Shown one piece after another: positions 35,881 through 47,600 of a stretch of DNA of 64,000 nt. Origin of the DNA: Takifugu bimaculatus (lineage: Eukaryota; Chordata; Actinopteri; Tetraodontiformes; Tetraodontidae); the NCBI GenBank assembly GCA_004026145.2, contig CP034975.1:23737861-23801860 (forward strand), given 5' to 3'. The notes beneath the pieces are model-generated. The model was not told where the DNA came from. It searched no databases and was given only the letters and a program-made list of their open reading frames with translations. Numbering within the stretch: the first letter of the stretch is position 1; every line of letters begins with the position of its first letter. The translations under genes were made by a program, and so were the position numbers.

Positions 35881-37212
35881 GGGGGATTTTCTCTACTGTA
35901 CATAAAGATGGAGACAACATCAAAGCAAAAGTGTGATTTATGAGTGATGCAGTTTAGTCATACAAACACGTGAAAATCAACTGTTAAATCACAGTCACAA
36001 ATCACCATTTTTAAAAAGCATAACTAAAAATCATTTCATTCAAAACCTGCCAATTCATGAAGTTTATAAAGAAGAATCTTCTGTTGGCCTCTTCAGGGGC
36101 AGGTGCCTTCTGCTTTGGACAACAGCCTGTATTTGACGTGACTTTGGTGCTGTGGAGGAACCATCTAGACACACATTGGAAATAAACTTAGGACTCCAAA
36201 GAAAGAAACAATAAATATTTTACAATTTTGTGACAATTATATGATAAAGGTTCTTCTGACCTCTCTCACAGGTGCACGAGACTGGACATAATTTTGGGTC
36301 TGGCTACTGAAGAAGTCCTGCTCTGTGGTTTTGGTCCATCTTTGAATATGACAATGATGATTATTATGAAGATCAGATTATTTTAACAATAAGAAGATGC
36401 ATGACTTTCCAGACTTCACATAGAGGTTTTAACTGCTATTAATATATATTTAGTGATTTCAGACGACATAGAGATGAAACCATTAAAAGAAGAATAAGCT
36501 GAGCAGGGTTGTGTGCGGTCCAGCTCAGTGGTGAAAGTTCTGATTTAAAGGAGAGGCCAAACAACCTCTATAAATACAGAGGAGAGCCCAGACTTCAGGA
36601 CAGGACTCGGCTCTTTTCTTGTAATGAAGCCAAAATCAGTCGTCTGACCCAACTGAATCTGCCCTCATGCACCAACGCTGCTGCTACACCGTCTTCATTC
36701 ATCATCACCTCCAGCAAGACTGACACACAGGAGAGCTGAAAGCTGTCATATGGACTCACCTCCAGAGGCAGACAGTCAGAGCGAGGACACACACCAGTAA
36801 TGCAGGAACACACACGAGGAGATATAGAAAATTCCCCACTGGGTTAGAACTGCCTTCTGCACAAAACCATGTGTGAAAGGATTAAAACATCAGTGAGAGC
36901 TTTAAACAGATGAGTAGCTCTGTCTTCATCTCTGCCTACCTTCACCTTCAGGTCCCTCAGACACAAGTAAATTCCACACAATCCTCCTCCTACCAGTGAG
37001 ACCTATTACACTGCAATTGTAGTATCCTGCATCATCAGGCTGAGCATTCAGAAGCTTTAATGTTGACTGGGAATTAGTGTCAATGTTCATTTGTAATCGA
37101 TCATGAGGCAAATCTGAGACTTTCCTTTTTGTCGAATGTTGATAATTGAAAATAATTTTGTCTTTATGCCACTCAGTTTGTGATATATTTTCCATAGTTA
37201 TGTTGCAGTTGG

Positions 37213-38614
37213 AACGAAAAAGGAACGAAAAAGCAACACATTTTTACTAACTTGTAGTCTTTTTAGCTGATAGATGTGTGGCAGTAGCTTCTTCTGGAAT
37301 GAGAACCAACACAATAAAAAGTCACACGTGGTCACAAAGTGTTGTTTCAGTGATTTTGTGCAAAATACACACCCACATAAGCTACCAGATGTACATCACT
37401 ATTATGTTGTGGTGAGCTAAATCATTCCTAATAACTTCAAATGAATCTGACCCTGACCTTTGGCAGAAGATTTGTTCTCTCTTTTTACCTTTAGGATTTA
37501 TATCAGCACTATCAGCAAAGGGGAGAAACATCTGAGCATCAAACCAGAGGTTTATTATACTATTAACAGAAAGAAGGTTCCACATTCAAATGCACATGTA
37601 ACATGTGTGAAGAGGCTGAAACTCGGACCAGTAGCAGTCTGACTCTTAGACTTATGGATCATGAATTTATGATTAATGAAAATGATTAAAGAAAAATACA
37701 TTCATACATTTGCTCAGCCACAGTTACAAATTAATACATGGGACAAATTTTAGGCTGCCCTTTTAACGAAACATTACATTTGAGACTGAACTTCCCCTTT
37801 TTAGGCAAGATGGAATGCCACTATTTTTATTAGGGTTAACCGTGCACAAATTATTATGGCACAGCATCTGATGATTGAAGGCATTGAAATATTATGATCA
37901 GTATAATATATAGATAATATATAAACTATAATTTGGTATTAAAGCCCTTTTAAGCTCTCCAATAACACACTTATAACAAACATTTTGATTGTATCTTCAT
38001 TTATAGAGGTCAACATGTTAAATATACATTTGTAAAAACAAAAATCATTGGTCATCATTCACGCCTAAAAAACAGAATGAAAGGTTTGTGGCATCAGTGT
38101 TTTTAAAATTCAATCCTTTATTTAAATAGGTAAAAGACTTGGTGAGATTAAAATCAGCCTGATCACGAGGACAAGTTACATCCACACATTCAACAACAAT
38201 AAAACGCCAGAACATGTGATAAATCTATTTTTAATAAGACGATTAAAAAACATGTACAAAACCTAACAGAAACTTTAAAATGGACTGAAATTCCTCCAAA
38301 GTGGTCAGTTCAGGTTGTCTCAGATACCTCTGGAACTCGTTCCAGGACCAGGACCAGCAAATCTGGTTTGTGTTAGCTCTCGGAACCGACAAGTGTAGAT
38401 ATAATGAGTGGAGTCTCTACACATGTAGCACCACAAATAGGTGGGAACCACCCCAAGAAGAAGTTTGTTCTCGGCTTTGGAGGATCCAAGTAATGAAAAG
38501 CATCATTTCACATCATGTTGCAACAAACAGGAAAGAATAAAAAGACAATAATCAGTTATGGGAATAAAGTGCAGCTCAGCAATAATTTTAGGAATACATA
38601 GGAATACATTGTTG
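37213..38614. other. Unique AT-rich stretch without a recognised gene
   Basis: This sequence is not shared with the other blocks. It replaces the 5' end of X copy 2. It holds short ORFs only, none with a domain, signal peptide or consistent splice sites that I can see. Confidence 0.45.
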
Positions 38615-38696
<82 letters not shown>

Positions 38697-38697
38697 T
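38615..38697 (+). repeat. (CTAT)n microsatellite
   Basis: About twenty perfect ATCT tetranucleotide units. The frames through it (SIYLSIYL) are artefacts. Confidence 0.97.
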
Positions 38698-38904
38698 ATA
38701 TTCTATAAAGAAAAACAAATATGATTTTACAACAGGAAGAGGAAGCTTTAAAAATATACCCACACATATGAAGACTGGCTTCATAATGTGTCAGATCTGT
38801 GCAGATGAACTCTCAAATGTGCTGGGATACAATCTTATTCAAGTATATTGTTGCAGTTTGTTGTATTCGGCAACAAAGCTGTAAACATCATCTTTTTAAG
38901 GTAA

Positions 38905-39217
38905 AGGTGAACAACATGAGGAACTCATTCATCCCCCGAGCCATCAGGCTGTTCAACTCCTCACAGGGGGGGAGGAGGGCCAACAGAAGGACTGGAACAT
39001 TTTTATAGTTTTATATTTATATTCATATTCTATTTTTAATTTATTCTATTTTATTTCTTATTTTATTATATTATTATTATCTTTAATAGGTTTAATGGGG
39101 TGTAATGGTGGTGGGAAATTTTGTACAGTGCTGTACGTTTCTTTGGAGATGCTAATTTCCCTGATGGACACCCCCTAAAGGGATCAATAAAGTGCTCTTG
39201 AATCTTGAATCTTGAAT
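38905..39217 (+). mobile_element. Rex1-like LINE 3' end
   Basis: The C-terminal ORF2 block NNMRNSFIPRAIRLFNSS is followed by a short 3' UTR (GGGATCAATAAAGTGCTC) and a (TTGAATC)n tail ending at about 39217. It lies directly next to the inverted N fragment, so its insertion or recombination may have set that breakpoint. Confidence 0.75.
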
Positions 39218-39408
39218 GGATATGGTAAGATCATTAAACAGCGTTGTAGGCCTGTTATCAAGAAGCTGAGGGTCCAGCTGGACTACAGCTTGTTCCTTCA
39301 TCTCAAAGGGAGGCAGGTTTCTAAAGAAAAAGTTTCATTAATTTGAACATCAAAAATACACAAAATGGAGACAAAACAAACAGCATGAAACACAGAAATA
39401 ACTCATAC

Positions 39409-40549
39409 CGCTTCTATTCCTGCTGGAACTTCTCTAGTGGTTCTCTTTGGAGTGCTGGCCATTGTTTGGACTGCTTGCCAGTGCCTGAGTAATGGTATGC
39501 TTCATAGACATGTACATGTTACTTTGATTGTATCATATATACTTATATTTACTTGAGCTTGTGTAGTGTTGTTGTAAATTTTACCCGTTAATTTTCCCAG
39601 ATGTGCAGAGGAACCGGATCACAACCGCAACAACAATAATTGAAATTAAAAGGCCAAACAAGGTCCAACAAACTGTACAATGACCTGTAGATGACATGAT
39701 TCAAGACATTATAATGTCAGAGTAAATGGTGACACTTTAAGCTAATACCCAGTAGAAGTGTGTTTCCGGTAGGTTCTAATTCTCCGGGCATCTGTGTGCC
39801 AGGCTCGGTGAACAGTTATGCATGAATCCATACGTGTCACAATTTAAAAAAAGGTTGTGAGGACCAGCTGATGCAGATGCTTAAAATATCATGTTGCTAC
39901 AACTAATCAATCTAAAATAACTGTGTTTCAATACATTTTTTAATTGAAGCTGAATTATTGAAACAGAAATCTTTTTAATCAGCAAAGATGTCTCAGACAC
40001 AGAATTTAACCAAGTTTTCAAAAGGCAGAACATCTGTGGCAGAAAGAGGTTTTACCAGTTAGAAACATGTCACCAGATATGCAGGATGATCACACAGATC
40101 AAAAAGTTGCTTTTTTCAGTATTGCACCCTTTAGGGACGTCACTTCCACCTCAACTTTTACAATAATTACATTCAATTCTGGGAATATTCACGTGTGTGT
40201 AGATATGGTCAACTAGATTAGCAGGAATAGTGCATGTTGTTTAAAGTTCCTGTCATGTTTCTGGGTAAAAGACTGTCTAAAGCTCTATGAGCTTCAGGGC
40301 CTGGGTGAGTTCTCCGCTGTGTTCATGTCAAACACAGAATAAATGGAAACTCCACAGTGGAAATAAAAGCTGAAGACTGTAAACCAAAGCTCACCTGCTT
40401 TATTGTGGACATACAGGCGGCCGTACTTTGAGCCGTATTCGTTAGAAGCCTCACACTGGTAAAGGCCATTCAGGGATGCATCCATGGTCAAGAACTTAAG
40501 TCTTCCATCTTTAACAGTGACAGACGACTCTGGCCATGAGCCATCAATC
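39409..40549 (-). pseudogene. Nectin/PVR-like receptor, copy III (inverted fragment)
   Basis: Only the 3' half is present, on the minus strand: second half of the third Ig domain 40549-40395 (DGRLKFL; GLYQCEASNEYGSK), TM exon 39684-39585 (LFGLLISIIVVAVVI) and tail exon 39484-39409 (MASTPKRTTREVPAGIEA). All three keep splice sites and frame. The segment continues past the tail exon into TTAG|A and an open frame (NLPPFEMKEQAVVQLDPQLL) that reads into unique sequence and then the LINE tail. The signal, V, C1-like and first third-domain exons are absent: upstream the copy jumps at the (AAT)n tract to intron 4 sequence and ends at about 41451. It is a gene fragment. Confidence 0.75.
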
Positions 40550-40789
40550 CTGAAAACATCAAAATAAACCTCAATATTGAAACAAGAGGCCAGAAAAATA
40601 ATGGCAACTGAGGAGTTCAATTGAAGTTACATTTTGCTTTCTCTTATACAAATAGACGTACCTATATTTGAATTTAACACAATTAATCCTAAATGTTTCA
40701 GTCATCCTGTGATGGTGATTGAAGAAATGTGATCCTTTGACAGCTCTAATTTGTTAATGACATATACCATTATTATTATTATTATTATT

Positions 40790-41451
40790 AGTCTCACAAC
40801 CTGAGACACCCGAGGATGCTGGCCTAATGCTACACCAATAAAACCCTTGTGAAATGTGAAATGAAACATACAATTGAATAGTGCTCAACACATTGCCCTC
40901 GTCCAAATGAGACAACAGAAAATGCAGAACCTTCCATTCAGGACAGGTTACATGGTCAACATTCACCCAGTCGTAGCCATACTCTGCAGGCCGTTGTGGC
41001 TGGTATATTAGGAGAGGATTGGATGGGATGATCCTTTATTTGACCCATACTTGGAAATTTGTAGTGTTGCAATGGTGAAGAATGCTGTGGAACCTTAAGA
41101 GCTACTATGAAAATACAACAACCAGGAAATCTTGCTGCCTTTTTGGACTTTTTACTAACAAAGAAAAAATCACAGTACTTTCAACATCTCACTGTCTTTG
41201 AGCCTTTTCTTCTCAACTGACATGTAAGATAAAAACACCCTAAAGGTCTAAACTGTTTAACTTCAAATACAGTAATAAATTAAATCAGCTATGTAAACAA
41301 TTTTACATTATTTGAACATTGTTTCACATGTGTGAATGTATTCTTATATTATTGCATAGCTTTAACACGTCTTAATGAACAGTTATTATCACACAGGTTT
41401 TTAATGTAATTATTGCACATCTGTTCATATACATGTAAAACTTCAACACTC
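40790..41451 (-). repeat. Inverted intron 4 segment of N
   Basis: Reverse complement of about 8188-8825 of copy I, fused to the (AAT)n tract; the gypsy part is deleted. It meets the direct-orientation start of block IV at about 41451 (CAACACT next to CCACATGTAGTGAGG), a head-on inverted junction. No exon is included. Confidence 0.6.
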
Positions 41452-41529
41452 CACATGTAGTGAGGTAATTTATAAAAAAGAGTGACAAAATAATGTCACA
41501 TAGTAATATCTGAAAACACGTTATTATTG

Positions 41530-41690
41530 TTGTTGTTTTTATTTCACTGCGTGTCGAGGAGCACGTGAACCTCTTTGTCTGCGATCATAGGAAGTGACGT
41601 CACACAGACGAAGGCGTGACCTCCCCAACCCGAATGTACTGATAAACAGAAGCACAAACCAAGAGAAGTTTCCTCCATGGTCGGTTGATT
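41530..41690 (+). promoter_or_regulatory. Putative promoter of N copy IV with ETS/CRE site
   Basis: GGAAGTGACGTCACAC, with the CRE palindrome at 41595-41602, lies about 90 bp before the start codon. The layout is the same as in copy I. The inverted intron segment ends less than 100 bp upstream, so any more distal elements differ from those of copies I and II. Confidence 0.4.
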
Positions 41691-44600
41691 ATGTGTTTTT
41701 ACCGCAACATCTTCATCATATTTGCGGTGGGCTTCCTGATGACCCTGGGTACGACTGTCGGAGGTATCAGCTTGTTATTTGCTATTGTGACTGTGGAAGC
41801 CATGAATGTAGGTCTACGATGTATTTTGGTAGAGATTAGGGGTTATTGTTTTGTGATGATGGAGATATAATTTGTTCTCATCGCGGGTAGCGGGTCACAT
41901 GGCGAGCTGGCGATATATGTGCACCCTCCCCGTTATCCCGAAAGGGGAAAAGCGGTTAAGAGGAGATTATTGTGACTCCAAACGCTTCTTCGTCATTGCT
42001 GAGTGAGAGAGCACTGCGCCATCAACTCGAATGCAGAAACAAGAGACAGTTATATTTATTTCATTATTCCAGGTGAATTTATTACCTTCCTTCTTCCAAA
42101 CCACCTGCCAGACCACTGACATGTGAACCCACACCCACCCACCTCGCAAACAAACATATGTATCTGTTGCATTCTTTTCCCAGTTAGTCTGTGAATTTCT
42201 TTATTTTGGTCTAAATCATCGGTTCATAATGTTGCGGCGAGTCAGATGAATTTTCATGTCTTTGTGTCAACCGATTATGGTGGAATAAGGAAAAACTTGA
42301 ATTTAATTCATGAGACATTTTCCATTTCAGCCTGTGTGTTGCTGATTAAATCAGATTTGAATGAGACTTTTATCTCTATCTTTCAGCCCCGTCTGTGGTT
42401 GGAAGGGACGTATCGGTCATTCAAGGAGAAACAGGTGTCTTATTGTGCAGTGTCATCAACACCGATGACTCGGTGTCTCAGATATCATGGGAGAGGCGTA
42501 CGAGAGGTCACCCTCAGGATTCAGAATTCGTTACCATTAGGCCAGAATCTGGACTAAAAGTTATAAATGGAGATGGTGACCGAGTCAAATTCATTGGAAA
42601 CATTGATGATAAAAATGGATCTTTGGAGCTGTCCAGCATCACACTGATGGATGAAGGAATCTACACTTGTGCCTTCACTTTGTACCCCAGTGGAATTCCG
42701 GAGAAAACGATATCTCTAAATGTTGTTGGTATGTATATTTGTGTGTCTGAAGCCTCTCTCACATGTGCACTCCAGAGAATGTTTAGAGCTGTGTTTGCTT
42801 CAACATCAGCTCCACCAGAAAATTCTGAAACTGAACCAACTAGCTACAATTCAATGTCAATTCAAGAGTCCCCTCTCAGTGATCATAATGGTGGGTGCAT
42901 GAACCAGAATACAATGTAGTAAACGATCATCTGGTGCACGACTTCAGGAATAGAGTGCATGTGTGAAAGGAGCCAGAGAGTGAAAGTCAGTCTCTGAAGT
43001 GACTTGTTTGACATTGGTGTGAACTGTGATCCTTCTAGTGCCTCCGGTTTCAAGCCAAGTTGACAATCATCCTGTTTTGGGTGATAAGGAGGTTTCCCTC
43101 GCTACCTGCACAGCTGCTGGTTCCAAACCACCTGCAACTGTGTCTTGGCTCTTTGGTAATTTACCAGGGAATCTCACAACTATTAGCAATGCTATTAGGC
43201 ACCACAATGGAACAGTAACTACCGTTAGCTCGCTTGTTGGAGTCCCATCCAGAGAACTCGATCAACAGTTGGTCCAGTGTGTCATCACCAGTAAAGCCAC
43301 TAAAGACCAAACTCTGCCCTTCACCATACAGATTTACTGTGAGTATTAATATTCCTCTAAACACCAATTTCTCACTCGCACTGTTACCTCACATTGTGAA
43401 GATAGGAACAGTGTAGTAAAAGAACTGAACATGTTCTGTTTATTGTGTTAGATGCAGAGAAGCTTCCAGTTGTGGTAAAATAAATCTTCAAATCACTACA
43501 AATAGACCTCTCTCCTTTTTAAAATGTCTTAATTTTTCTTTTAATCAGATTTACAGTGGGCTGTCAAATGATTACATTTTGGAGGAGATTAATGTCATTG
43601 TATCTGTGGATTATGGTAAATCAATATTCAAAAATATGGCAGATTCCACTCTGTTGTTTCAGAAATAGACCAAACATCATATTTGGATAAATATATGCAC
43701 AAGAGCCTTAAAGCCCAACGAGCACAGGTCAGCCTTGAGACGGTACTTCAAGCTTGTTGTGCTTCAGAGACATTAAAACGTTGTGCAAATGACCATGTAT
43801 TTACTAATGCATCCCTTTGTTTTTCTTTTCCTTGAACCTATTAAGTGGACCTGCATGTTCTTCTAGAGAAACTTCTGGGCGCCTTTGTGAAAAATTATTT
43901 AATGGCTTAAACAAGTGACTTCTTCATGTCTTGGTCCACGCCCAAGCACAGATGTTTAAAAATGAATATGAGACCGTGTTGTAGTCCTGAGCCACATGTA
44001 TATTACACTGTAAAGAGAACTAAGCTAAAGTCTGTGAAATCTTTTGAGTTTTTACTTTGTTCCCTGTCAAATTAGGGAACACAGTGAGCTGCAGTCCTGG
44101 CTGGCTTATTTTTTATTATACATGTAAAATACGTGTCAATTTATCTCTAACGCCTCCAACCGTTTCCTGTGGTTTCGCAACGCCAGTTAAAAAAGGAAAC
44201 ACATTTATCCGTCAGCTTTGTGTCCTTGAAACACCACGAAAGAAAAAAGTAACGTGTAGATAAGTAACGAACTCCAACAACCGTTTTATTCAGTGGCAGG
44301 TGCAGATAAACGACAGTTAACTTCCCCTTAAGGCTGCTCTCAACACCACCTTTGTTTGTACAGTGAGTCACTGTCAACCAGAGTGATGAAGCAGATAACA
44401 CGACCCGTATGTTCCCTTATCTGTGTGGGATGTTTTACAGCCTAACTCATGTGACGTCACTACACACATGTCCCAGCTGAGTGGCAACATGGATTTACAG
44501 TATTATTAGTGCAATCACAGCATAAATGAAGTCTGAAGAGTTGGCAATGCATCAACACATTTATCCTTTGACTTTTCTACTACACTCACAATAAATAATA

Positions 44601-47600
44601 ACACTTGTTATATGTCACTTTTTAAAAAGACAGAAGTTCTTCACACCTCATAGTAATTAAGTAAATATATCATCATTAGTAAATAGGGTACATGTCGTGC
44701 CTCAGTCCAGAGGGAAGCCATGCAAAGGGTGATCCATTGTTCTGAAATGAACTCTGTATGTTTTTACTTGCAGCAATAACACAGCCTTTTTGTTTTTATA
44801 GTTCCTCCCTCTGAAGTGAATATCAATGAGCAACCAGATGGTTCTTTTTCCTGTGACACTGCTGCCAAGCCAAAGCCAGAGATTGTCTGGACCAGGTAGA
44901 GTGGTTGCAACCAACATCTGTTCATTTCTCTCAAAGAAAAACCTTGTTCCTGTCTGATGAAAAAGGCCAGTATTGATAATGGCTGATCAGGTTCAGCCTC
45001 ACTCTCACCGTCACTATGGACTTGGATGAATAAATGCCCTCGTAGCCTATTCTTGAGGCTTTATATAAACTACGTTGTGACCATGACCTGGATCATAAAT
45101 CCCTGCACTATGAAAGTAGGGACGAGTTCCAGCTCGTCCTCTTTTAGTTTCTTACATTGGAAACCAAAAATAAATTGACATACCATAAAGATTCCACCTT
45201 AAAATTGACTCTGTGTGGTGCAGGCACCTTGTGTCTCTGTGAATTGAGGTCTGCTGTCCAACACCACAATAAGCACATTTAAACCAGAGTGTTGAAGTTT
45301 AACATGTATATGAACAGATGTGCAATAATTACATTAAAAACCTGTGTGATAATAACTGTTCATAAAGACATGTTAAAGCTATGCAATAATATATGTGCAA
45401 GAATACATTCACACATGTGAAACAATGCTCACTTCTGCAAATGGATGAACATGGCTCATTCCTAAATAGCACTATTGTAAATAGCTTTTCTGCACATCTT
45501 CTCTTTCGTTCAGTGCTCCTGTTGTTGCAGGCCCTTCATCCTGTAGTTGTTGTGTCCTTTGTTCATTTTATTTATTTATGTGTTGTATTTCATGATTTAC
45601 CTTCAGATAGTTTAAATGTATTAGTTATTTAAATGCAGTTACTGTATTTGAAGTTAAACAGTTTAGACCTTTAGGGTGTTTTTATCTTAGATGTCAGTTG
45701 AGAAGAAAAGGCTCAAAGACACTGAGATGTTGAAAGTAGTGAGATGTTAGTAAAAAGTCCAAAAAGGCAGCAAGATTTCCTGGTTGTTGTATTTTCATAG
45801 TAGCTATTAAGGTTCCACAGCATTCTTCGCCATTGCAACACTACAAATTTCAAATTATGGGTCAAATTGTTACGAGTGGTTGTATCAGGACCCGAAAGCA
45901 GGCAGGACACAGTGGCGTATCGTTCCGAGAAGCTTTATTAAAGTTTATAGAACTCAAAAAGAGGCGTGGAGACCACGACTCGGTTCTTAATCAAAACAGG
46001 GAATGTAAACTTACGACAAAAATCCCGAGCGGGGCCGAAAGCAGTCCATGAAGGATTAAGACAAAACAATAATCCGATAACGGGTTCAAAAGTTATCCAC
46101 GAAGGAAACAGTCTCACAAAAGTCCAGGAGGGTATAGCCGGGGTTTTCCGAAACAGACAAAACACGCCAACGCTGGCCAACCGTGAGAACAGTCCATAAA
46201 TAGGTGGCTTGATTACGATAGTCTGCAGGTGCACCAGTCCCCGGCACCACCTGCAGCTGAGGCATGGCTCCACCACGCCCCCCGCAGGAGAAAACCTGCA
46301 AAAGAGCTCCCAGAAACTGGGAACCTGACACAAATAAAGGATCATCCCATCCAATCCTCTCCTAATATACCAGCCACAATGGCCTGCAGAGTATGGCAAC
46401 GACTTGTCTTGTCCATCAGTCAATGTGAAAGAGGTTTGTGGACAAAGCAGCAAATGGACTTGAGTCTTTTCTTTCTTTTGGCAGAGTTGGTTATCTGAGA
46501 CTTGTTGATGGTGATTAAGGGATTCTTGGGTTCTCTGGCAGCTGAGTTGATCTGCCCTTCATCCTCACCTGTGGAAGTGGGGCTTTTCTTCATGCAACAG
46601 AAGGATGGTCCTCTGCGGTGGTAGAGTGACCACCAGGGCCTGAATGAGATCACGGTGAAGAATAAATATCCCCTAACTCTGGCACCGTTCATGAGGCACA
46701 ATTTCTCACCAAGCTTGATCTGAGGAGTGCCATCTCCTCATCTGTATCCAAGAATGAGACGAGTGGAAGACGGCTTTCGATAAGCCTCTTGGCCACTTTG
46801 AATACCAGGTTATGCCTTTAGGTCTAACAATGCCTTGTTCATCGATGTGCTGAGGGATATGCTAAATAGATTCCTTTTCATGTACATTGAGCATTTCCTT
46901 GGCTTCACAAACTTCTACGGTCAATTCATCTGAGACTACAGCAAGGTGGTGGCTACTTTGACGTGTCTGACATCTACCCTCAAGCCGTTCCAGTGGACCG
47001 ACAAGGCTGAACAGCATTCATCCATTTGAAGTCCTTGTTCACCTCCTGTCCCTCTGGACCCCAGCCACCAGTTCATCGGGGGGTAGATGCTTCAGACATT
47101 GGGGTCAGTGCCGTCCTTTCCCAATGAGACCACACGGACCAGAAGCTTAATCTCTGTGCCTTCTTATTCAGTGACAAGCGACGGCTGAGGAAGATTACGA
47201 TGTGGGAAATTGAGAACTCACCATTGTGGTGGTCTTGCAGGAATGGAGACGCTGGCTAGAGAGATCTGCCCATCTGTGCATGATATGAACTGATCACAAG
47301 ATCCTTGCCTCAGGAACCCGAAGCAGCTGAATTCTCAGCAAGCATGACGGGCACACTTTCTGGGTCATTTTGAGTTCACCTTACTGACCAGGGCCCTTCC
47401 TGTCAGGAACCGGGCCCCTCCTGTTTTGTGTGTGCTGCCTCCTGGTCCAAAAGAAGGTGTGTGAGATGCAACAGACTGACCCAGGTTCCAGTGATGTTTC
47501 TCTCAGCCGGCTTTTTGTTCTGGAGTCGGTTTGCTAAGATGTTCTGCAGTGAGGACATTCCTCCCAACTCACCTGTCATCCTGTGTCTCGGCAGGACAGC

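Larger units (their letters stand above)
33016..37212 (-). pseudogene. V-set receptor X, copy 2 (5'-truncated, multiple tail exons)
   Basis: The V exon runs 37212-36940 and the TM exon 36856-36760 (NPVGNFLYLLV, ALLVCVLALTVCLW). The tail exons are 36339-36270 (WTKTTEQDFFSSQ, NYVQSRAP), 34212-34102 (VVALKTTGQIRLDE... stop), 33256-33196 (KRVLSKNPVEDQF) and 33111-33016 (RYVERLNSIYGL, stop). Phases allow TM to join 36339, then 34212 or 33111, or TM to join 33256 and then 33111, so alternative tails are possible. The V exon begins abruptly at the first conserved Cys (NCNITMENIS). The preceding 50 or so residues, including the signal peptide, are replaced by unrelated sequence at about 37213. The second Cys (GYYNCSV) is kept. 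No start with a signal peptide is visible, so I call it a pseudogene. It shows the ancestral tail exon order better than copy 4 does. Confidence 0.65.

Noticed and set aside
38558..38884. 108-codon ORF with repeated LSIY
   Set aside because: It is a translation of the (CTAT)n microsatellite and flanks.
45938..46453. 171-codon minus-strand ORF in intron 4 of copy IV
   Set aside because: Nearly all of it lies within a solo LTR with target duplications, and it has no protein domain.
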